Counted from the stretch's first letter, positions 26,812 through 38,432 are shown. The stretch is 64,000 nucleotides of DNA from Aeromicrobium marinum DSM 15272 (GCF_000160775.2 NZ_CM001024.1:161016-225015), one strand, 5' to 3'. A program made the numbers and translations. Notes: generated by a model not told the origin, from the sequence alone.

Positions 26812-27684
26812 TCAGCCGGGCCATTCGTCGGCGAGCCGCTGGAGCCGCGCGACCAGGTCGGCCGGGTCCATCGACGGGTCGGTGGCCGAGGCGCGTCCGG
26901 CGGCCCATCCGAGCAGATAGGTGCTGACCGGCGCTGCCGGGCGGACGACGCCGCGAGCCGCTGCGCCTGCGAGGTCCAGCACGACGGTCGGGTCCAGCGG
27001 CACGTCGGTCAGCCCCAGCTCGGTCACGACGTGTCGCCACCAGCGCACGACGACGTCGTCGGGTCCGCCGGCAGCGGTCGCCGACCCGCCCGCCGGAGGC
27101 AGCACGACCCCGAGCGCCTCGGCTTCGGCCGGTGTGTCGACGTCCTGGACCAGCCGGGGATCGACGTCCACCCCCTCGAGCTCCAGCGGTTCGAGCAGGT
27201 CGAGGAGCGCCCGCCCCGCCGGGGGTCCGAGCCGTGCGGCGGAACGACGCAGCGAACCGAACCGGTGCACGCCGGCAGCCCAGTGCCGTCGCCCGTCGGT
27301 GACCGCCACCCGCCCGTCGTGCGCGGGGGGCGCAGCCATCAGGGCGGCGACCAGCTCGTCGACGGCGGGGACGTCAGCAGCCACCACGAGCACCAGGGCG
27401 TGGTCGCTGACCGGCACGCCCCGTGCGAGCGCGGTGAGTCCGGCGACGAGGGCGGCGGCCGGGCCCCCGAACGGCGGGTCCTCCTGCACCACCACGACGT
27501 CACGCGGCACCTCACGGTCCGGTCCCACGACCACGACCCGGTCGGCGACGGCGGCCACGGCGTCGACCGTGCGGTCGACCAGCGACCGGCCGTCCTTCGT
27601 GGCGAGCAGCTTGTCCGTGCCGCCCAGGCGCCGGGAGCGACCCCCGGCGAGCACCACGGCCAGCACCCCGGGTGCGGTGTCCAC
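26812..27684 (-). CDS. MobA-like NTP transferase fused to DUF6457
   Basis: A 290-residue fusion. Residues 1-195 form a nucleotidyltransferase domain with the signature LAGGRSRRLGGTDK and an AADVP metal-binding Asp, as in MobA (Moco guanylyltransferase). Residues 205-290 look like DUF6457: a short helical domain with LDLAGAAARGVVRPAAPVSTYLLGWAAGR. The predicted job is GMP addition to molybdopterin for the nearby molybdoenzymes. The GTG start is 3 nt after the DoxX stop. It is the last gene of the TetR-led operon. Confidence 0.85.
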   Translation of the reverse strand: MDTAPGVLAVVLAGGRSRRLGGTDKLLATKDGRSLVDRTVDAVAAVADRVVVVGPDREVPRDVVVVQEDPPFGGPAAALVAGLTALARGVPVSDHALVLVVAADVPAVDELVAALMAAPPAHDGRVAVTDGRRHWAAGVHRFGSLRRSAARLGPPAGRALLDLLEPLELEGVDVDPRLVQDVDTPAEAEALGVVLPPAGGSATAAGGPDDVVVRWWRHVVTELGLTDVPLDPTVVLDLAGAAARGVVRPAAPVSTYLLGWAAGRASATDPSMDPADLVARLQRLADEWPG

Positions 27685-27687
27685 GGC

Positions 27688-28200
27688 TCAGCCCTCGCTG
27701 CCCGTGTCGGCGGTCCTCGACGGCCGCCAGCACACCGCGAGCATGCCGACCGCGCCGGCGACGCCCACCGCGAACGCGCCGACCCCGTACTCCCACCCCG
27801 CGAGCTCCAGACCGAACGCGTCGTCGAGCGAGTAACGACCGGGCCCGACCATCGCGAGCGCCGTGAGCGAGGCGGCGATCACGAGTACGTACTCGTAGCC
27901 CTCCTTGAAGATGAAGAACCCGTTGGAGCGGTGCACGGTGAAGAAGGCCGTCGCCATCACCCCGATGCAGGCCGCCGCCGCCGCGGGGGTGAAGAGGCCG
28001 ACCACCAGGGCGATGCCGGCGGCGAGCTCCAGGTAGGTCGACACCGCCGCCTGGAACCGCGGCCACCGCAGGCCGATGCCCTCGAACCACGAGGCGGTGC
28101 CGGCCAGTCCTCCGGCACCGAAGCCGTGGTTCCAGCCGTGCAGGACGAAGGTGGCGCCGAGCACGACCCGAAGGACGAGGGCTGCGAGGTCGTGGTCCAT
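27688..28200 (-). CDS. DoxX family membrane protein
   Basis: A 170-residue four-helix membrane protein. It has LRVVLGATFVLHGWNHGFG in helix 1 and TYLELAAGIALVVGLFTPAAA in helix 2, both typical of DoxX. The ATG follows GGAAGG at 7-8 nt. DoxX proteins are associated with redox and thiol homeostasis. Here it sits between an alpha/beta hydrolase and MobA, so its role in this operon is unclear. Confidence 0.85.
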   Translation of the reverse strand: MDHDLAALVLRVVLGATFVLHGWNHGFGAGGLAGTASWFEGIGLRWPRFQAAVSTYLELAAGIALVVGLFTPAAAAACIGVMATAFFTVHRSNGFFIFKEGYEYVLVIAASLTALAMVGPGRYSLDDAFGLELAGWEYGVGAFAVGVAGAVGMLAVCWRPSRTADTGSEG

Positions 28201-28220
28201 GGGAGGGCCTTCCGTTCGGC

Positions 28221-29081
28221 TCAGTCGAGGCTGGAGATGAACGACGCGACGGCTCCGGTGAAGGCGTCGTTGTCGTCCGCGGCCGCGGTGTGGCTCGCGC
28301 CCGCCAGGTCGACGATACGGGCGTCCGGCACGGTGGCGGCGAACTCGCGCACCCCGGCCTCGCTGACGACGTCGGACATCATGCCCCGCACCAGCAGCAC
28401 GGGCATCGTGAGGTCCGGGCCGAGCTCGTGGAGATGGTCGAGCTGTTGGCCGAACGGCAGCCCGCGCTGGGTGAGCAGCTGGGGGTCCCAGTGCCAGTGC
28501 CACCGGCCGTCCTCGCGCAGGCGCAGGTTCTTGCGCAGGCCCGGGGTGACGCCCCGACGGGGCCGGTGCGGCATGTACGCGGCGATCGCGTCGGCCGCCT
28601 CCTCCAGCGTCGCGAAGCCCTCGGGTGCGCTGCCGAGGAAGGCATGGATGCGCTGCACCCCGGCGGTCTCGGTGTGGGGGACCACGTCGACCATCACCAG
28701 CGCGCGCAGGTCGTCACCCATCCACGCCGCGGCCTGCAGCCCGGTGAGCCCGCCGAGGCTGGCCCCGACGATGACCAGGGGGCGGTCGAGCTCGGCGGCG
28801 ACGTCGACCACGTCGCGGGCGATGGTGGTGGTGTCGTAGTTCCCGGCCGGGTCCCAGTCGCTGTCACCGTGCCCGCGGTGGTCGAGCGCGACCGTCGTGT
28901 GGCCGGTGGCGGCCAGGTGCTCGCCCGCGGACTTCCAGGAGTGGCGCGTCTGGCCGCCCCCGTGCAGGAGCAGCACCGTCCCGGCGGCGTCGGGCACCGT
29001 CCACACGTCGGCGGCGAGACGGAGCCCGTCCCGCGTCTCGTAGGTGCGGGCCGTCGTGGTGACCACGTCGGTCCCGGTCAA
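28221..29081 (-). CDS. Alpha/beta hydrolase
   Basis: A 286-residue alpha/beta hydrolase. It has the oxyanion segment LLLHGGGQTRHSW, the RGHGDSD turn, the nucleophile elbow GASLGG, and a final GASHTAAADD supplying His. The best start is TTG 29081, which overlaps the crotonase TGA (TTGA); GTG codons 6-7 residues later are alternatives. The substrate may be a CoA thioester or ester made by the pathway of this operon, which is inferred. Confidence 0.84.
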   Translation of the reverse strand: MTGTDVVTTTARTYETRDGLRLAADVWTVPDAAGTVLLLHGGGQTRHSWKSAGEHLAATGHTTVALDHRGHGDSDWDPAGNYDTTTIARDVVDVAAELDRPLVIVGASLGGLTGLQAAAWMGDDLRALVMVDVVPHTETAGVQRIHAFLGSAPEGFATLEEAADAIAAYMPHRPRRGVTPGLRKNLRLREDGRWHWHWDPQLLTQRGLPFGQQLDHLHELGPDLTMPVLLVRGMMSDVVSEAGVREFAATVPDARIVDLAGASHTAAADDNDAFTGAVASFISSLD

Positions 29082-29875
29082 CGGTCGGAGAACGTCGGGG
29101 TCCGCTTCTCTCGGAAGGCCGCGGCTCCCTCGGCGAAGTCGTCGGCGCCGAGCAGGACCATCTGGCCGTCACGCTCCAGCTCGAAGGCCGCGTCGAGGGC
29201 GCCGAGCGTGGCAGAGTTGATGGCCTGCTTGGTGCGCGCGTACGCGGCCGGCGGACCGGCGACCAGGTGGTCGAGGACCGCCCGGACCTCGGCGTCGAAC
29301 ACCTCGGGATCGTGCACCGCGGCCACGAGTCCGGCGGCCTTCGCGTCCGTGGCGCTCAGCCGCTCGGCCAGCAGGGCCATCCGCATGGCCGTGGCGCGGC
29401 CGACGGAGGCCGCGACGAGCGCCGAGGCACCGCCGTCGGGCATCAGCCCGATCTTGGTGAACGCCAGCATGAAGAACGCCGCGCTGCTGGCCACGGTGAG
29501 GTCGGCGGCGAGCGCGATCGGTACACCCACCCCGGCGCACGGGCCCTGCACGACCGACACCACCGGCAGCCGGGAGTCGCGGATGACCCCGACCAGCCGG
29601 TTGGCCGCATCGATCGTGGCGGTCGAGGGGTCGCCGGCCTGCTCGTCGGGGTCGAGGTCGGCCCCCGAGCTGAACGCCCGGCCCTCCCCACGCAGCACGA
29701 CCACGCGGGCGTCGGCGTGGGAGGCGGCTCCCTCGACGAGGTCGGCGAGGTCGTGGAGGACCTGGTCGTTGACCGAATTGAGGGAGTCCGGGCGACGGAT
29801 GGTGACGGTCAGGACTCCTGCGTCGAGAACGGCCTCGACCTCGGTGCCGGTTCGGGTTCCGTGCTGGGTGCTCAT
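29078..29875 (-). CDS. Enoyl-CoA hydratase/isomerase family protein
   Basis: A 265-residue crotonase. It has FSSGADL (CoA oxyanion hole) and GPCAGVGVPIALAADLTVAS. At the two positions of the catalytic glutamates of rat enoyl-CoA hydratase this protein has Pro and Phe, while Asp is kept in KIGLMPDGG, as in PaaG-type isomerases. It is therefore more likely an isomerase or another crotonase activity than a simple hydratase. Its TGA overlaps the start of the hydrolase gene. Confidence 0.85.
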   Translation of the reverse strand: MSTQHGTRTGTEVEAVLDAGVLTVTIRRPDSLNSVNDQVLHDLADLVEGAASHADARVVVLRGEGRAFSSGADLDPDEQAGDPSTATIDAANRLVGVIRDSRLPVVSVVQGPCAGVGVPIALAADLTVASSAAFFMLAFTKIGLMPDGGASALVAASVGRATAMRMALLAERLSATDAKAAGLVAAVHDPEVFDAEVRAVLDHLVAGPPAAYARTKQAINSATLGALDAAFELERDGQMVLLGADDFAEGAAAFREKRTPTFSDR

Positions 29876-29891
29876 GGGGTTCTCCTGACGA

Positions 29892-30656
29892 TCAGCGGGG
29901 CGCCATGCGGATGGCGCCGTCGAGCCGGATGGTCTCGCCGTTCAGCATCGGGTTGGCCACGATGTGCGCGGCCAGCGCACCGAACTCGGCCGGGTCGCCC
30001 AGTCGGCTCGGGTGCGGGACCTGGGCGCCCAGCGAGGCCTTGGCGTCCTCGGGCAGCGACGCGAGCAACGGGGTGTCGAACAGGCCCGGCGCGATCGTCA
30101 TCACCCGGATGCCGGTCTTCGCGAGGTCGCGCGCGATCGGCAGGGTCATGCCGACGACCCCTCCCTTGGAGGCGGAGTAGGCGGCCTGCCCGATCTGGCC
30201 GTCGAAGGCGGCGACGGAGGCGGTGTTGACGATGACGCCGCGCTCCTCGCCCAGCGGTTCGAGGGCCGACATGCGGGCGGCGGCCAGCCGGATCACGTTG
30301 AAGGTGCCGATCAGGTTGATCTCGATGATCCGCTGGAACTTGTCGAGCGGGTACGGGGCGTTGTCACGCCCGACGGTCTTGATCGCGTCGCCGGTGCCGG
30401 CGCAGTTGACGACGGCCCGCAGGTCGCCGAGCTCGGCCGCGACGTCGAGCGCCGCGGAGACGGCCGCCTCGTCGCGCACGTCGGCGGCGGCGAACCGGGC
30501 GTTCTCGCCGAGCTCGGCGGCGACGTCGTCACCGGGGGAGCCGGGCAGGTCGAGCATGACGACCTTCGCGCCGGCCGCGAGGAGGGCGTGGGTGGTGGCG
30601 AGGCCGAGGCCGGAGGCGCCGCCGGTGACGAGCGCGACCTGGTGGTTGATGTCCAT
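29892..30656 (-). CDS. SDR, HSD17B10-like 3-hydroxyacyl-CoA dehydrogenase
   Basis: A 254-residue SDR. It has [13 protein letters not shown] after beta-2 (NAD preference), NCAGTG, Ser in [10 protein letters not shown], and AAYSASKGG. The sequence around [26 protein letters not shown] is typical of HSD17B10/3-hydroxy-2-methylbutyryl-CoA dehydrogenase-like enzymes. It would oxidise a hydroxyacyl-CoA. It lies 16 nt upstream of the crotonase gene in the same operon. Confidence 0.87.
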   Translation of the reverse strand: MDINHQVALVTGGASGLGLATTHALLAAGAKVVMLDLPGSPGDDVAAELGENARFAAADVRDEAAVSAALDVAAELGDLRAVVNCAGTGDAIKTVGRDNAPYPLDKFQRIIEINLIGTFNVIRLAAARMSALEPLGEERGVIVNTASVAAFDGQIGQAAYSASKGGVVGMTLPIARDLAKTGIRVMTIAPGLFDTPLLASLPEDAKASLGAQVPHPSRLGDPAEFGALAAHIVANPMLNGETIRLDGAIRMAPR

Positions 30657-30685
30657 GGGGATTCCTTCGGTGTGGGGAGCGGGGT

Positions 30686-33469
<2,784 letters not shown>

Positions 33470-33483
33470 GGCTGGGTGGGCGT

Positions 33484-33574
33484 GGTCTCGAGGGCGCTCG
33501 TTCCTCGCGCCACCTCAACCACCGGGGTGACCTTCGGGTGGTTGAGGTGCGAGCCTGCGAGCCTCGAAACCACC
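33484..33574. repeat. Family C repeats, back-to-back pair
   Basis: Unit 33484-33523 is the inverse orientation (starts GGTCTCGAGG, ends CCTCAACCACC). Unit 33537-33574 is the direct orientation (starts GGTGGTTGAGG, ends CCTCGAAACCACC). The pair can form a long stem and follows the acyl-CoA dehydrogenase stop, where it may act as a terminator. It is related to the copy at 729-771. Confidence 0.75.
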
Positions 33575-33607
33575 GGTCACCCGCGCCGGTCTGCCATGAT
33601 CGGGCGC

Positions 33608-34060
33608 ATGCCCCGCTGGATCTGTTTCGTCCCCGTGCTCGTCGGCGGCGTCGCCTACGGGATCTTCGGCCACCCGACCCTGCCGATCGTGCAGTTCGAG
33701 CTGGCCGGCGACGCCCTCACCGCGGCTGAGCTCGCTGCCGGGCGTGAGGACGAGTTCCGGGCCGCTCTGGTCGTGGACTGGGTGGCCTTCATCCCCGGCT
33801 ACGTGCTGACGGCGGTGCTGCTGTCGACCCGGCTCGGCCGCCGCGGGCTCGCCGGGCTCCTCGTGGTCGCCGCGGTGGCGGCGGGACTGTTCGACGTGGT
33901 CGAGAACGCCCGGCTGTGGAGCGGACTGGAGGACGGCACGGATGCGGCCTTCCAGCAGGCGAGGGCTTTCGCGCTGGCGAAGTTCGGCCTGCTGACCGTC
34001 GTGCTGGCCCTCGGTGTCGTGGCGGTGGCGCGGCGGCGGCCCGCTAACCTCTCCCCGTGA
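33608..34060 (+). CDS. Small integral membrane protein of unknown function
   Basis: A 150-residue protein with three to four predicted membrane helices: residues 4-20, about 58-78 (WVAFIPGYVLTAVLL), 86-104, and 128-147. A polar loop near residues 25-55 is probably external. No family is recognised. An alternative ATG is at 33596. The stop overlaps the GTG of the acetyltransferase gene (GTGA), so the two are co-translated. Confidence 0.7.
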   Translation: MPRWICFVPVLVGGVAYGIFGHPTLPIVQFELAGDALTAAELAAGREDEFRAALVVDWVAFIPGYVLTAVLLSTRLGRRGLAGLLVVAAVAAGLFDVVENARLWSGLEDGTDAAFQQARAFALAKFGLLTVVLALGVVAVARRRPANLSP

Positions 34061-34740
34061 CCCGACGGCGACGCCTGCTGAACCGTTCCGTGCACGCGGT
34101 CCACCGGTGGGTCGACCGGGTCGGCGAGATCGTGCCCGGGACGGACCGCGCCGACGAGTTCGGCTCGTTCGGCGCCGGCAGCGCCATCGGGTTCCCGGCC
34201 GCCACCCTCATGGGCCTGGAGTCGATCCACGTCGGGTCGAACACCCTCATCGGGCGCCACGTCACCTTGTCGGTCGGCTACGGCGCGCTCTGGAGCACCC
34301 GGCCCGAGCGCGGTCTGGTGATCGGCGACCACTGCGTCATCGGCGCCCGTTCCAGTCTCACCGCCCACGCCTCCATCGAGCTGGGGGACGGTGTCTGGTG
34401 CGGCCAGGACGTCTTCGTCTCCGACGCGAGCCACGGCTACCAGGATCCCGGGCTCCCGGTGGGCGAACAGTTCGGCGAGCACCTGCCGGTGTCGGTCGGG
34501 GCCGGCTCCTGGATCGGTCACGGGGCGATCGTGCTGCCCGGGACGCGACTCGGGCGCAACGTCGTCGTGGCCGCAGGATCGGTCGTGCGCGGCGTGGTGG
34601 ACGACCACACCGTGGTCGCCGGGGTCCCGGCCCGCGTGGTGCGCCGGCTCGAGCCCGGGGTCGGCTGGGTGGGCCCGGGCGGCGACGTGCGACCGGTCAC
34701 CGACCAGGCCGCCTTCTGGCGCGCCGTCTCCCCCGACTGA
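34057..34740 (+). CDS. Hexapeptide-repeat (left-handed beta-helix) acyltransferase
   Basis: A 227-residue WbbJ/LacA-type acetyltransferase. Hexapeptide repeats run through IHVGSNTLIGRHVTLSVG, IGDHCVIGARSSL and VGAGSWIGHGAIVLPGTRLGRNVVVAAGSVVRG. A catalytic His is probable in SDASHGYQDPG. It would transfer an acetyl group from acetyl-CoA to a sugar or similar acceptor. The GTG overlaps the preceding stop. Confidence 0.88.
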   Translation: MTRRRRLLNRSVHAVHRWVDRVGEIVPGTDRADEFGSFGAGSAIGFPAATLMGLESIHVGSNTLIGRHVTLSVGYGALWSTRPERGLVIGDHCVIGARSSLTAHASIELGDGVWCGQDVFVSDASHGYQDPGLPVGEQFGEHLPVSVGAGSWIGHGAIVLPGTRLGRNVVVAAGSVVRGVVDDHTVVAGVPARVVRRLEPGVGWVGPGGDVRPVTDQAAFWRAVSPD

Positions 34741-34768
34741 CCTCGGCCCTCCCCTCTGCCTCCCCCGG

Positions 34769-34848
34769 GGCGGTGGATCTGCGACCGTATGACGGCTCTT
34801 TCGGTCCGCTGGGCACCGACGGGGCCTTTCGGTCGCGAATCCACCGCC
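34769..34848. repeat. Inverted repeat cluster, family D
   Basis: GGCGGTGGATCTGCGACCG (34769-34787) and the inverse CGGTCGCGAATCCACCGCC (34830-34848) pair with two mismatches, and a weaker inverse half lies at 34801-34820. The halves resemble those at 50149-50260. The cluster sits between convergent genes and may serve as a bidirectional terminator. Confidence 0.7.
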
Positions 34849-34862
34849 GGTCGGGGGGGGGA

Positions 34863-35621
34863 TCAGCCGAGGGCGGTGAGGATCTCGTCGCGGGCGGTCA
34901 GCTGGGCGGGGCCGTACCAGGTCAGCGCGCGACCCGACACGTGGACGACCGGTGCGGTGTCGAACGCCTCCGGTCCGTCGTCCGGGGTGAACACGTACGG
35001 CTCGTCGGGCAGCAGCACGACGTCGACCCGGTCGGTGTCGATCGCGCTGAGGTCGACCTGCGGGTAGCGGTCGCCGGAGTCGCCGAACACGTTGTCGAGC
35101 CCGAGGCGGTCGAGCAGGTCGCCGGTGAAGGTGCGACTGCCGACCACCATCCACGGGTCACGCCAGATGGGCACCGCGACCCGTCGCCGTCGGGCGGGGG
35201 CGGGCTGCTCCCACGCGGCCTCGGCGCGTTCGAGCCACGCGGGGACGCCCCATCCGAGGGCGAGGTCGAACAGCCTGCGCATCGAGGCGAACGACTCCGC
35301 CACGGTCTCGATCCGGGTCACCCAGACCGCGATCCCGGCCTCGCGCAGCCGCCGCACGTCGAGCTCCCGATTCTCCTCCTGGTTCGTCACCACGAGGTCG
35401 GGGCGCAGGTCGACGATCGCCGCGCGGTCGGGGTTCTTGGTGCCCCGGACCCGCGTCACCGTCAGGTCGCCCGGGTGGGTGCACCAGTCGGTGGCGCCCA
35501 CCAGGGACCCGGGGCGGGTCGCGGCGATCGCCTCGGTCAACGACGGCACGAGCGACACCACCCGGGTGGCCGGCGCGGGGACGGCGACCGCATGCCCCAG
35601 GTCGTCGAGCACGGTGGTCAC
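34863..35621 (-). CDS. Helical-backbone metal receptor (BtuF-like), apparently cytoplasmic
   Basis: A 252-residue protein with the BtuF/FhuD-type cluster-A fold: RVVSLVPSLTEAIAAT at the start, LRPDLVVTNQEEN, a long backbone helix near 115-140, and DVVLLPDEPYVF. Family members bind cobalamin or iron-siderophores outside the membrane, but no signal peptide or lipobox is present here, and no ABC permease is nearby. The GTG start overlaps the DHPS-like stop (GTGA). A cytoplasmic ligand-binding role is therefore inferred. Confidence 0.78.
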   Translation of the reverse strand: MTTVLDDLGHAVAVPAPATRVVSLVPSLTEAIAATRPGSLVGATDWCTHPGDLTVTRVRGTKNPDRAAIVDLRPDLVVTNQEENRELDVRRLREAGIAVWVTRIETVAESFASMRRLFDLALGWGVPAWLERAEAAWEQPAPARRRRVAVPIWRDPWMVVGSRTFTGDLLDRLGLDNVFGDSGDRYPQVDLSAIDTDRVDVVLLPDEPYVFTPDDGPEAFDTAPVVHVSGRALTWYGPAQLTARDEILTALG

Positions 35622-36517
35622 CGAGCGGTGGCGGAGAACGCAGCCATGGCCGCCAGGACGGCGCTGGTCAACGGAACCTCGTGGGTCCGGTACATCCCGG
35701 TGCCCCCCAGGAACGCCAGGGCCGCGAAGAATCCCTCGGCGCTGCGGAACTGGTCCCCGAACAGGTCGAACGCGTGCGGCAGGGCATGACAGACCGGCAC
35801 ACCGAGCCGGCGCAACCGGAAGGTGTTGAGCAGCGAGACGGCCTGGTGGCGCATGCGGGCCTGCTGGTCGTCGAGGTGGAAGTCGAATCCGGCCCCGGGG
35901 TCGATCACGATCTCCGTGACACCGCAGGAGCGCGCCTTCTCGATCCGCTCCCCGAACGATTCCAGCATCGCGGGGACGGGGTCGGCGTCGACCGCCGGGG
36001 CGTCGACCGACCGTGCATGGCCGCCCAGGATGTGGCACAGCACCACGGCAGCGTCGGCCTCGGCCGCGAGCGCGAACATGGCGTCGTCCTGCTGGGACCC
36101 GGTCAGGTTGAGCACCTGCGCCCCGGCGCGCAGTGACGCCTCGACGACGTGCAGGTCGTAGGCCTCGACCGACACGACGATGCCGTCCGCGACGAGGTCC
36201 TCGATGACCGGGACGAGCTGTCGCACCTGGTCCTCGGGCGTGACCAGCGAGGCGGTGGACCGGCTCGACTCCGCGCCGATGTCGATGACGTGAGCCCCCT
36301 GGGCGACCTGGACCCGGGCCTTGCGGACCGCGGCGGCGGTGCCGACGGCCACGCTCTCGCGGTAGGTCGAGTCCCGCGAGAGGTTCACGATGCCCATCAG
36401 CGCGGGCTCGACATCGGTGTCGAGGAGCACCGAGCCGAGCTTGAGGGGAGCGACCGGGTGGTCCAGGTCGTCGCGGTACGTCGTGGCCAGGTCGGCCAGG
36501 TCGGACAAGGAGATCAC
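35618..36517 (-). CDS. Dihydropteroate synthase-like protein (diverged)
   Basis: A 299-residue TIM barrel related to DHPS. LMGIVNLSRDS corresponds to the IMGIVNVTPDSFSDGG motif but the DSFSDGG part is lost. VIDIGAESSR corresponds to DVGGESTRPG but lacks the RPG. DPGAGFDF replaces the usual GxGF loop. These changes affect the pterin/pABA pocket, so it is probably not a true FolP. Start GTG 36517 overlaps the upstream stop and its own TGA overlaps the next start. It sits between a RibD-like reductase and a metal receptor, suggesting an unassigned pterin- or corrinoid-type role. Confidence 0.75.
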   Translation of the reverse strand: MISLSDLADLATTYRDDLDHPVAPLKLGSVLLDTDVEPALMGIVNLSRDSTYRESVAVGTAAAVRKARVQVAQGAHVIDIGAESSRSTASLVTPEDQVRQLVPVIEDLVADGIVVSVEAYDLHVVEASLRAGAQVLNLTGSQQDDAMFALAAEADAAVVLCHILGGHARSVDAPAVDADPVPAMLESFGERIEKARSCGVTEIVIDPGAGFDFHLDDQQARMRHQAVSLLNTFRLRRLGVPVCHALPHAFDLFGDQFRSAEGFFAALAFLGGTGMYRTHEVPLTSAVLAAMAAFSATAR

Positions 36518-37266
36518 GTCAGGTCCTTGGTGTATCGAGCCATCAGGGTGCCGTCGCTCTCGAGGAGGTGGACGAGCCGGAACCGGGCCGGGACCGCCAT
36601 CGTCTCGGTCACGGAGGACTGGCTGGTGCCGACGAACAGGGGCGAGACGGTGATGTCGGCCTCGTCGACGAGGCCCGCCACCATGAGCTCGCGCAGCAGG
36701 CTGGGCCCGCCCTCGCAGACGATGCGTCGCAGGCCCCGCTCGACCAGCGCGCCGATGATCGTGGCGGGCGCGAGATCGGGGAGCAGGACCAGGTCGGCGT
36801 GCGTGCGAGCGGTGGCGATCCGTCCCGGATCGGCGTCATCGCGGCTCAGGACCACCGGGCGATGGGTGGATCCGGCCCACACCGGCAGGTCCCACGGGAG
36901 GTCGAGCGACCCGCTGAGCACGGCCAGGGTGGGTGCGCTCCGCTGGCCCGCCTCGTGGCGCTGCTGGGCGTCGGAGGCCCGGGCCGTCATCGGCGAGTAG
37001 CGCTCGCCGCGCAGGGTCCCCGCTCCGATCAGGACCACGTCGGCGTGGCGGCGCACGGCGACCAGCACGTCCCTGTCCTCCGGCGACGAGATGGACCCGC
37101 TGAGTCCGTCGGGTCCGGCCGCTGCGCCGTCGAGGGTGGTCACCATCATGGCTCGGACCCAGACGAGATCCGCGGGCCAGACGGGCCACGGGTAGAGGTC
37201 TTCGAGCTGGGCCGGTCCCACCGGCGTGCCGGGGGAGCCCGGCAGCACCTGCCGGATCGATGTCAT
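36514..37266 (-). CDS. Pyrimidine reductase family protein (RibD C-terminal domain)
   Basis: A 250-residue DHFR-fold protein. It has VRAMMVTTLDGAAAGPDG at the N-terminus, VLIGAGTLRGERY (NADPH loop) and IVCEGGPSLLRELMVAGLVDE near the C-terminus. It matches the stand-alone RibD C-terminal reductases, some of which show weak dihydrofolate reductase activity. It has no deaminase domain. Its stop overlaps the DHPS-like gene, which hints at related pterin or flavin chemistry. Confidence 0.83.
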   Translation of the reverse strand: MTSIRQVLPGSPGTPVGPAQLEDLYPWPVWPADLVWVRAMMVTTLDGAAAGPDGLSGSISSPEDRDVLVAVRRHADVVLIGAGTLRGERYSPMTARASDAQQRHEAGQRSAPTLAVLSGSLDLPWDLPVWAGSTHRPVVLSRDDADPGRIATARTHADLVLLPDLAPATIIGALVERGLRRIVCEGGPSLLRELMVAGLVDEADITVSPLFVGTSQSSVTETMAVPARFRLVHLLESDGTLMARYTKDLT

Positions 37267-37274
37267 CGTCGGGT

Positions 37275-38423
37275 TCAGTCCTCGGGTGGTGGGGGCGAGG
37301 CGGCGTGCGCGTCCTCCGGCGGGGCCTCGGGGGAGACCGAGAGGTCGATCTGCTCGTTGACGTACCGCAGCACCGTCGCGACGGTGGCGACGACCGGCAC
37401 GGCCAGGAACGCGCCGGTGATCCCGAAGAGCGAGCCGCCCGCCAGCACCGCCAGCAGGATGACCGCGGCGTGCAGGTTCATCGTCTTGCCCTGCAGCCAC
37501 GGCGACAGCAGGTTGCCCTCGAGCTGCTGGACCCCGACGAACACCAGCAGGATGACCAGTGCGTCCTGCGGGGACCCGGTCACCAGCGTCACCAGCACGG
37601 CGAGCGCCCCGGTGACGAAGGCGCCGATGATCGGGATGAAGCTGCCGAAGAAGGTCACGACGGCCAGCGGCACGGCCAGCGGCACCCCGACGATCGCCAA
37701 GGCGATGCCGATGATGGTGGCGCTGATGAGCGCCACGATGCTCTGCGTGCGGATGAACCCGCCGAGGGTCTCCCACGAGCGGCCGAGGACCTCGGTCAGG
37801 TGGTGGCCGGCGCGGCGTCCGCCGAGCGACGCCACCCAGGGGAGGAAGCGGTGACCGTCCTTGATGAACAGGAAGGTCAGGATCAGGATGACCACCAGGT
37901 TCAGGACCACCGAGGTGGCCGTGCTGATGGTCGAGAAGATGCCGGCGCTGATGGCCGCGGCGCTGTCCTGGATGCGGTCCTGCAGGGCCCCGACGGCGCG
38001 GGTGATCTGGGCGTCGGACAGCTGCATGGGCCCGTCGATCAACCAGTCCCGCACCTTCTGGAGTCCGCGGGACGCCTGGTCGGCGATGTCGGGGGCCTGA
38101 CCGGCCACCTGCGGGGTGAGGATGGCGACCAGGGTCGTGATCAGCCCGAGGAAGCCGATCATGACCAGGCCGGCGGCCGCGACCGACGGCAGACCCTTGG
38201 AGCGCAGCCAGGTGACGGGCGGGGCCAGCACGGTGGAGACGATGATCGCGAGCGCGACCGGGTACCAGACCATCCAGGTCTGACCGAGGACCCACCCGAC
38301 GACCACGGCGGCCAGGGCGATGGTGACGATGCGGATCGACCAGCGTTGCATGCCGTCGAACCCGTGGTCGATCACCGCGGCGCGGTCCATCACGCGCGGC
38401 TGCTCGGGGTCCGGTCGGTTCAC
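37275..38423 (-). CDS. AI-2E family transporter (TqsA/PerM type)
   Basis: A 382-residue polytopic membrane protein with 7-8 helices. It carries LVVILILTFLFIKDG, the FFGSFIPIIGAFVTG motif and VGVQQLEGNLLSPWLQGKTMNLH, all characteristic of the AI-2E/UPF0118 family. The C-terminus is acidic and Pro-rich. It starts at GTG 38423, 9 nt after the ung stop. The transported substrate is not known. Confidence 0.88.
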   Translation of the reverse strand: MNRPDPEQPRVMDRAAVIDHGFDGMQRWSIRIVTIALAAVVVGWVLGQTWMVWYPVALAIIVSTVLAPPVTWLRSKGLPSVAAAGLVMIGFLGLITTLVAILTPQVAGQAPDIADQASRGLQKVRDWLIDGPMQLSDAQITRAVGALQDRIQDSAAAISAGIFSTISTATSVVLNLVVILILTFLFIKDGHRFLPWVASLGGRRAGHHLTEVLGRSWETLGGFIRTQSIVALISATIIGIALAIVGVPLAVPLAVVTFFGSFIPIIGAFVTGALAVLVTLVTGSPQDALVILLVFVGVQQLEGNLLSPWLQGKTMNLHAAVILLAVLAGGSLFGITGAFLAVPVVATVATVLRYVNEQIDLSVSPEAPPEDAHAASPPPPED

Positions 38424-38432
38424 CGCACCAGC

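Noticed and set aside
35618-36517. Annotating the DHPS homologue as folP
   Set aside because: Key pterin and pABA loop motifs are missing.
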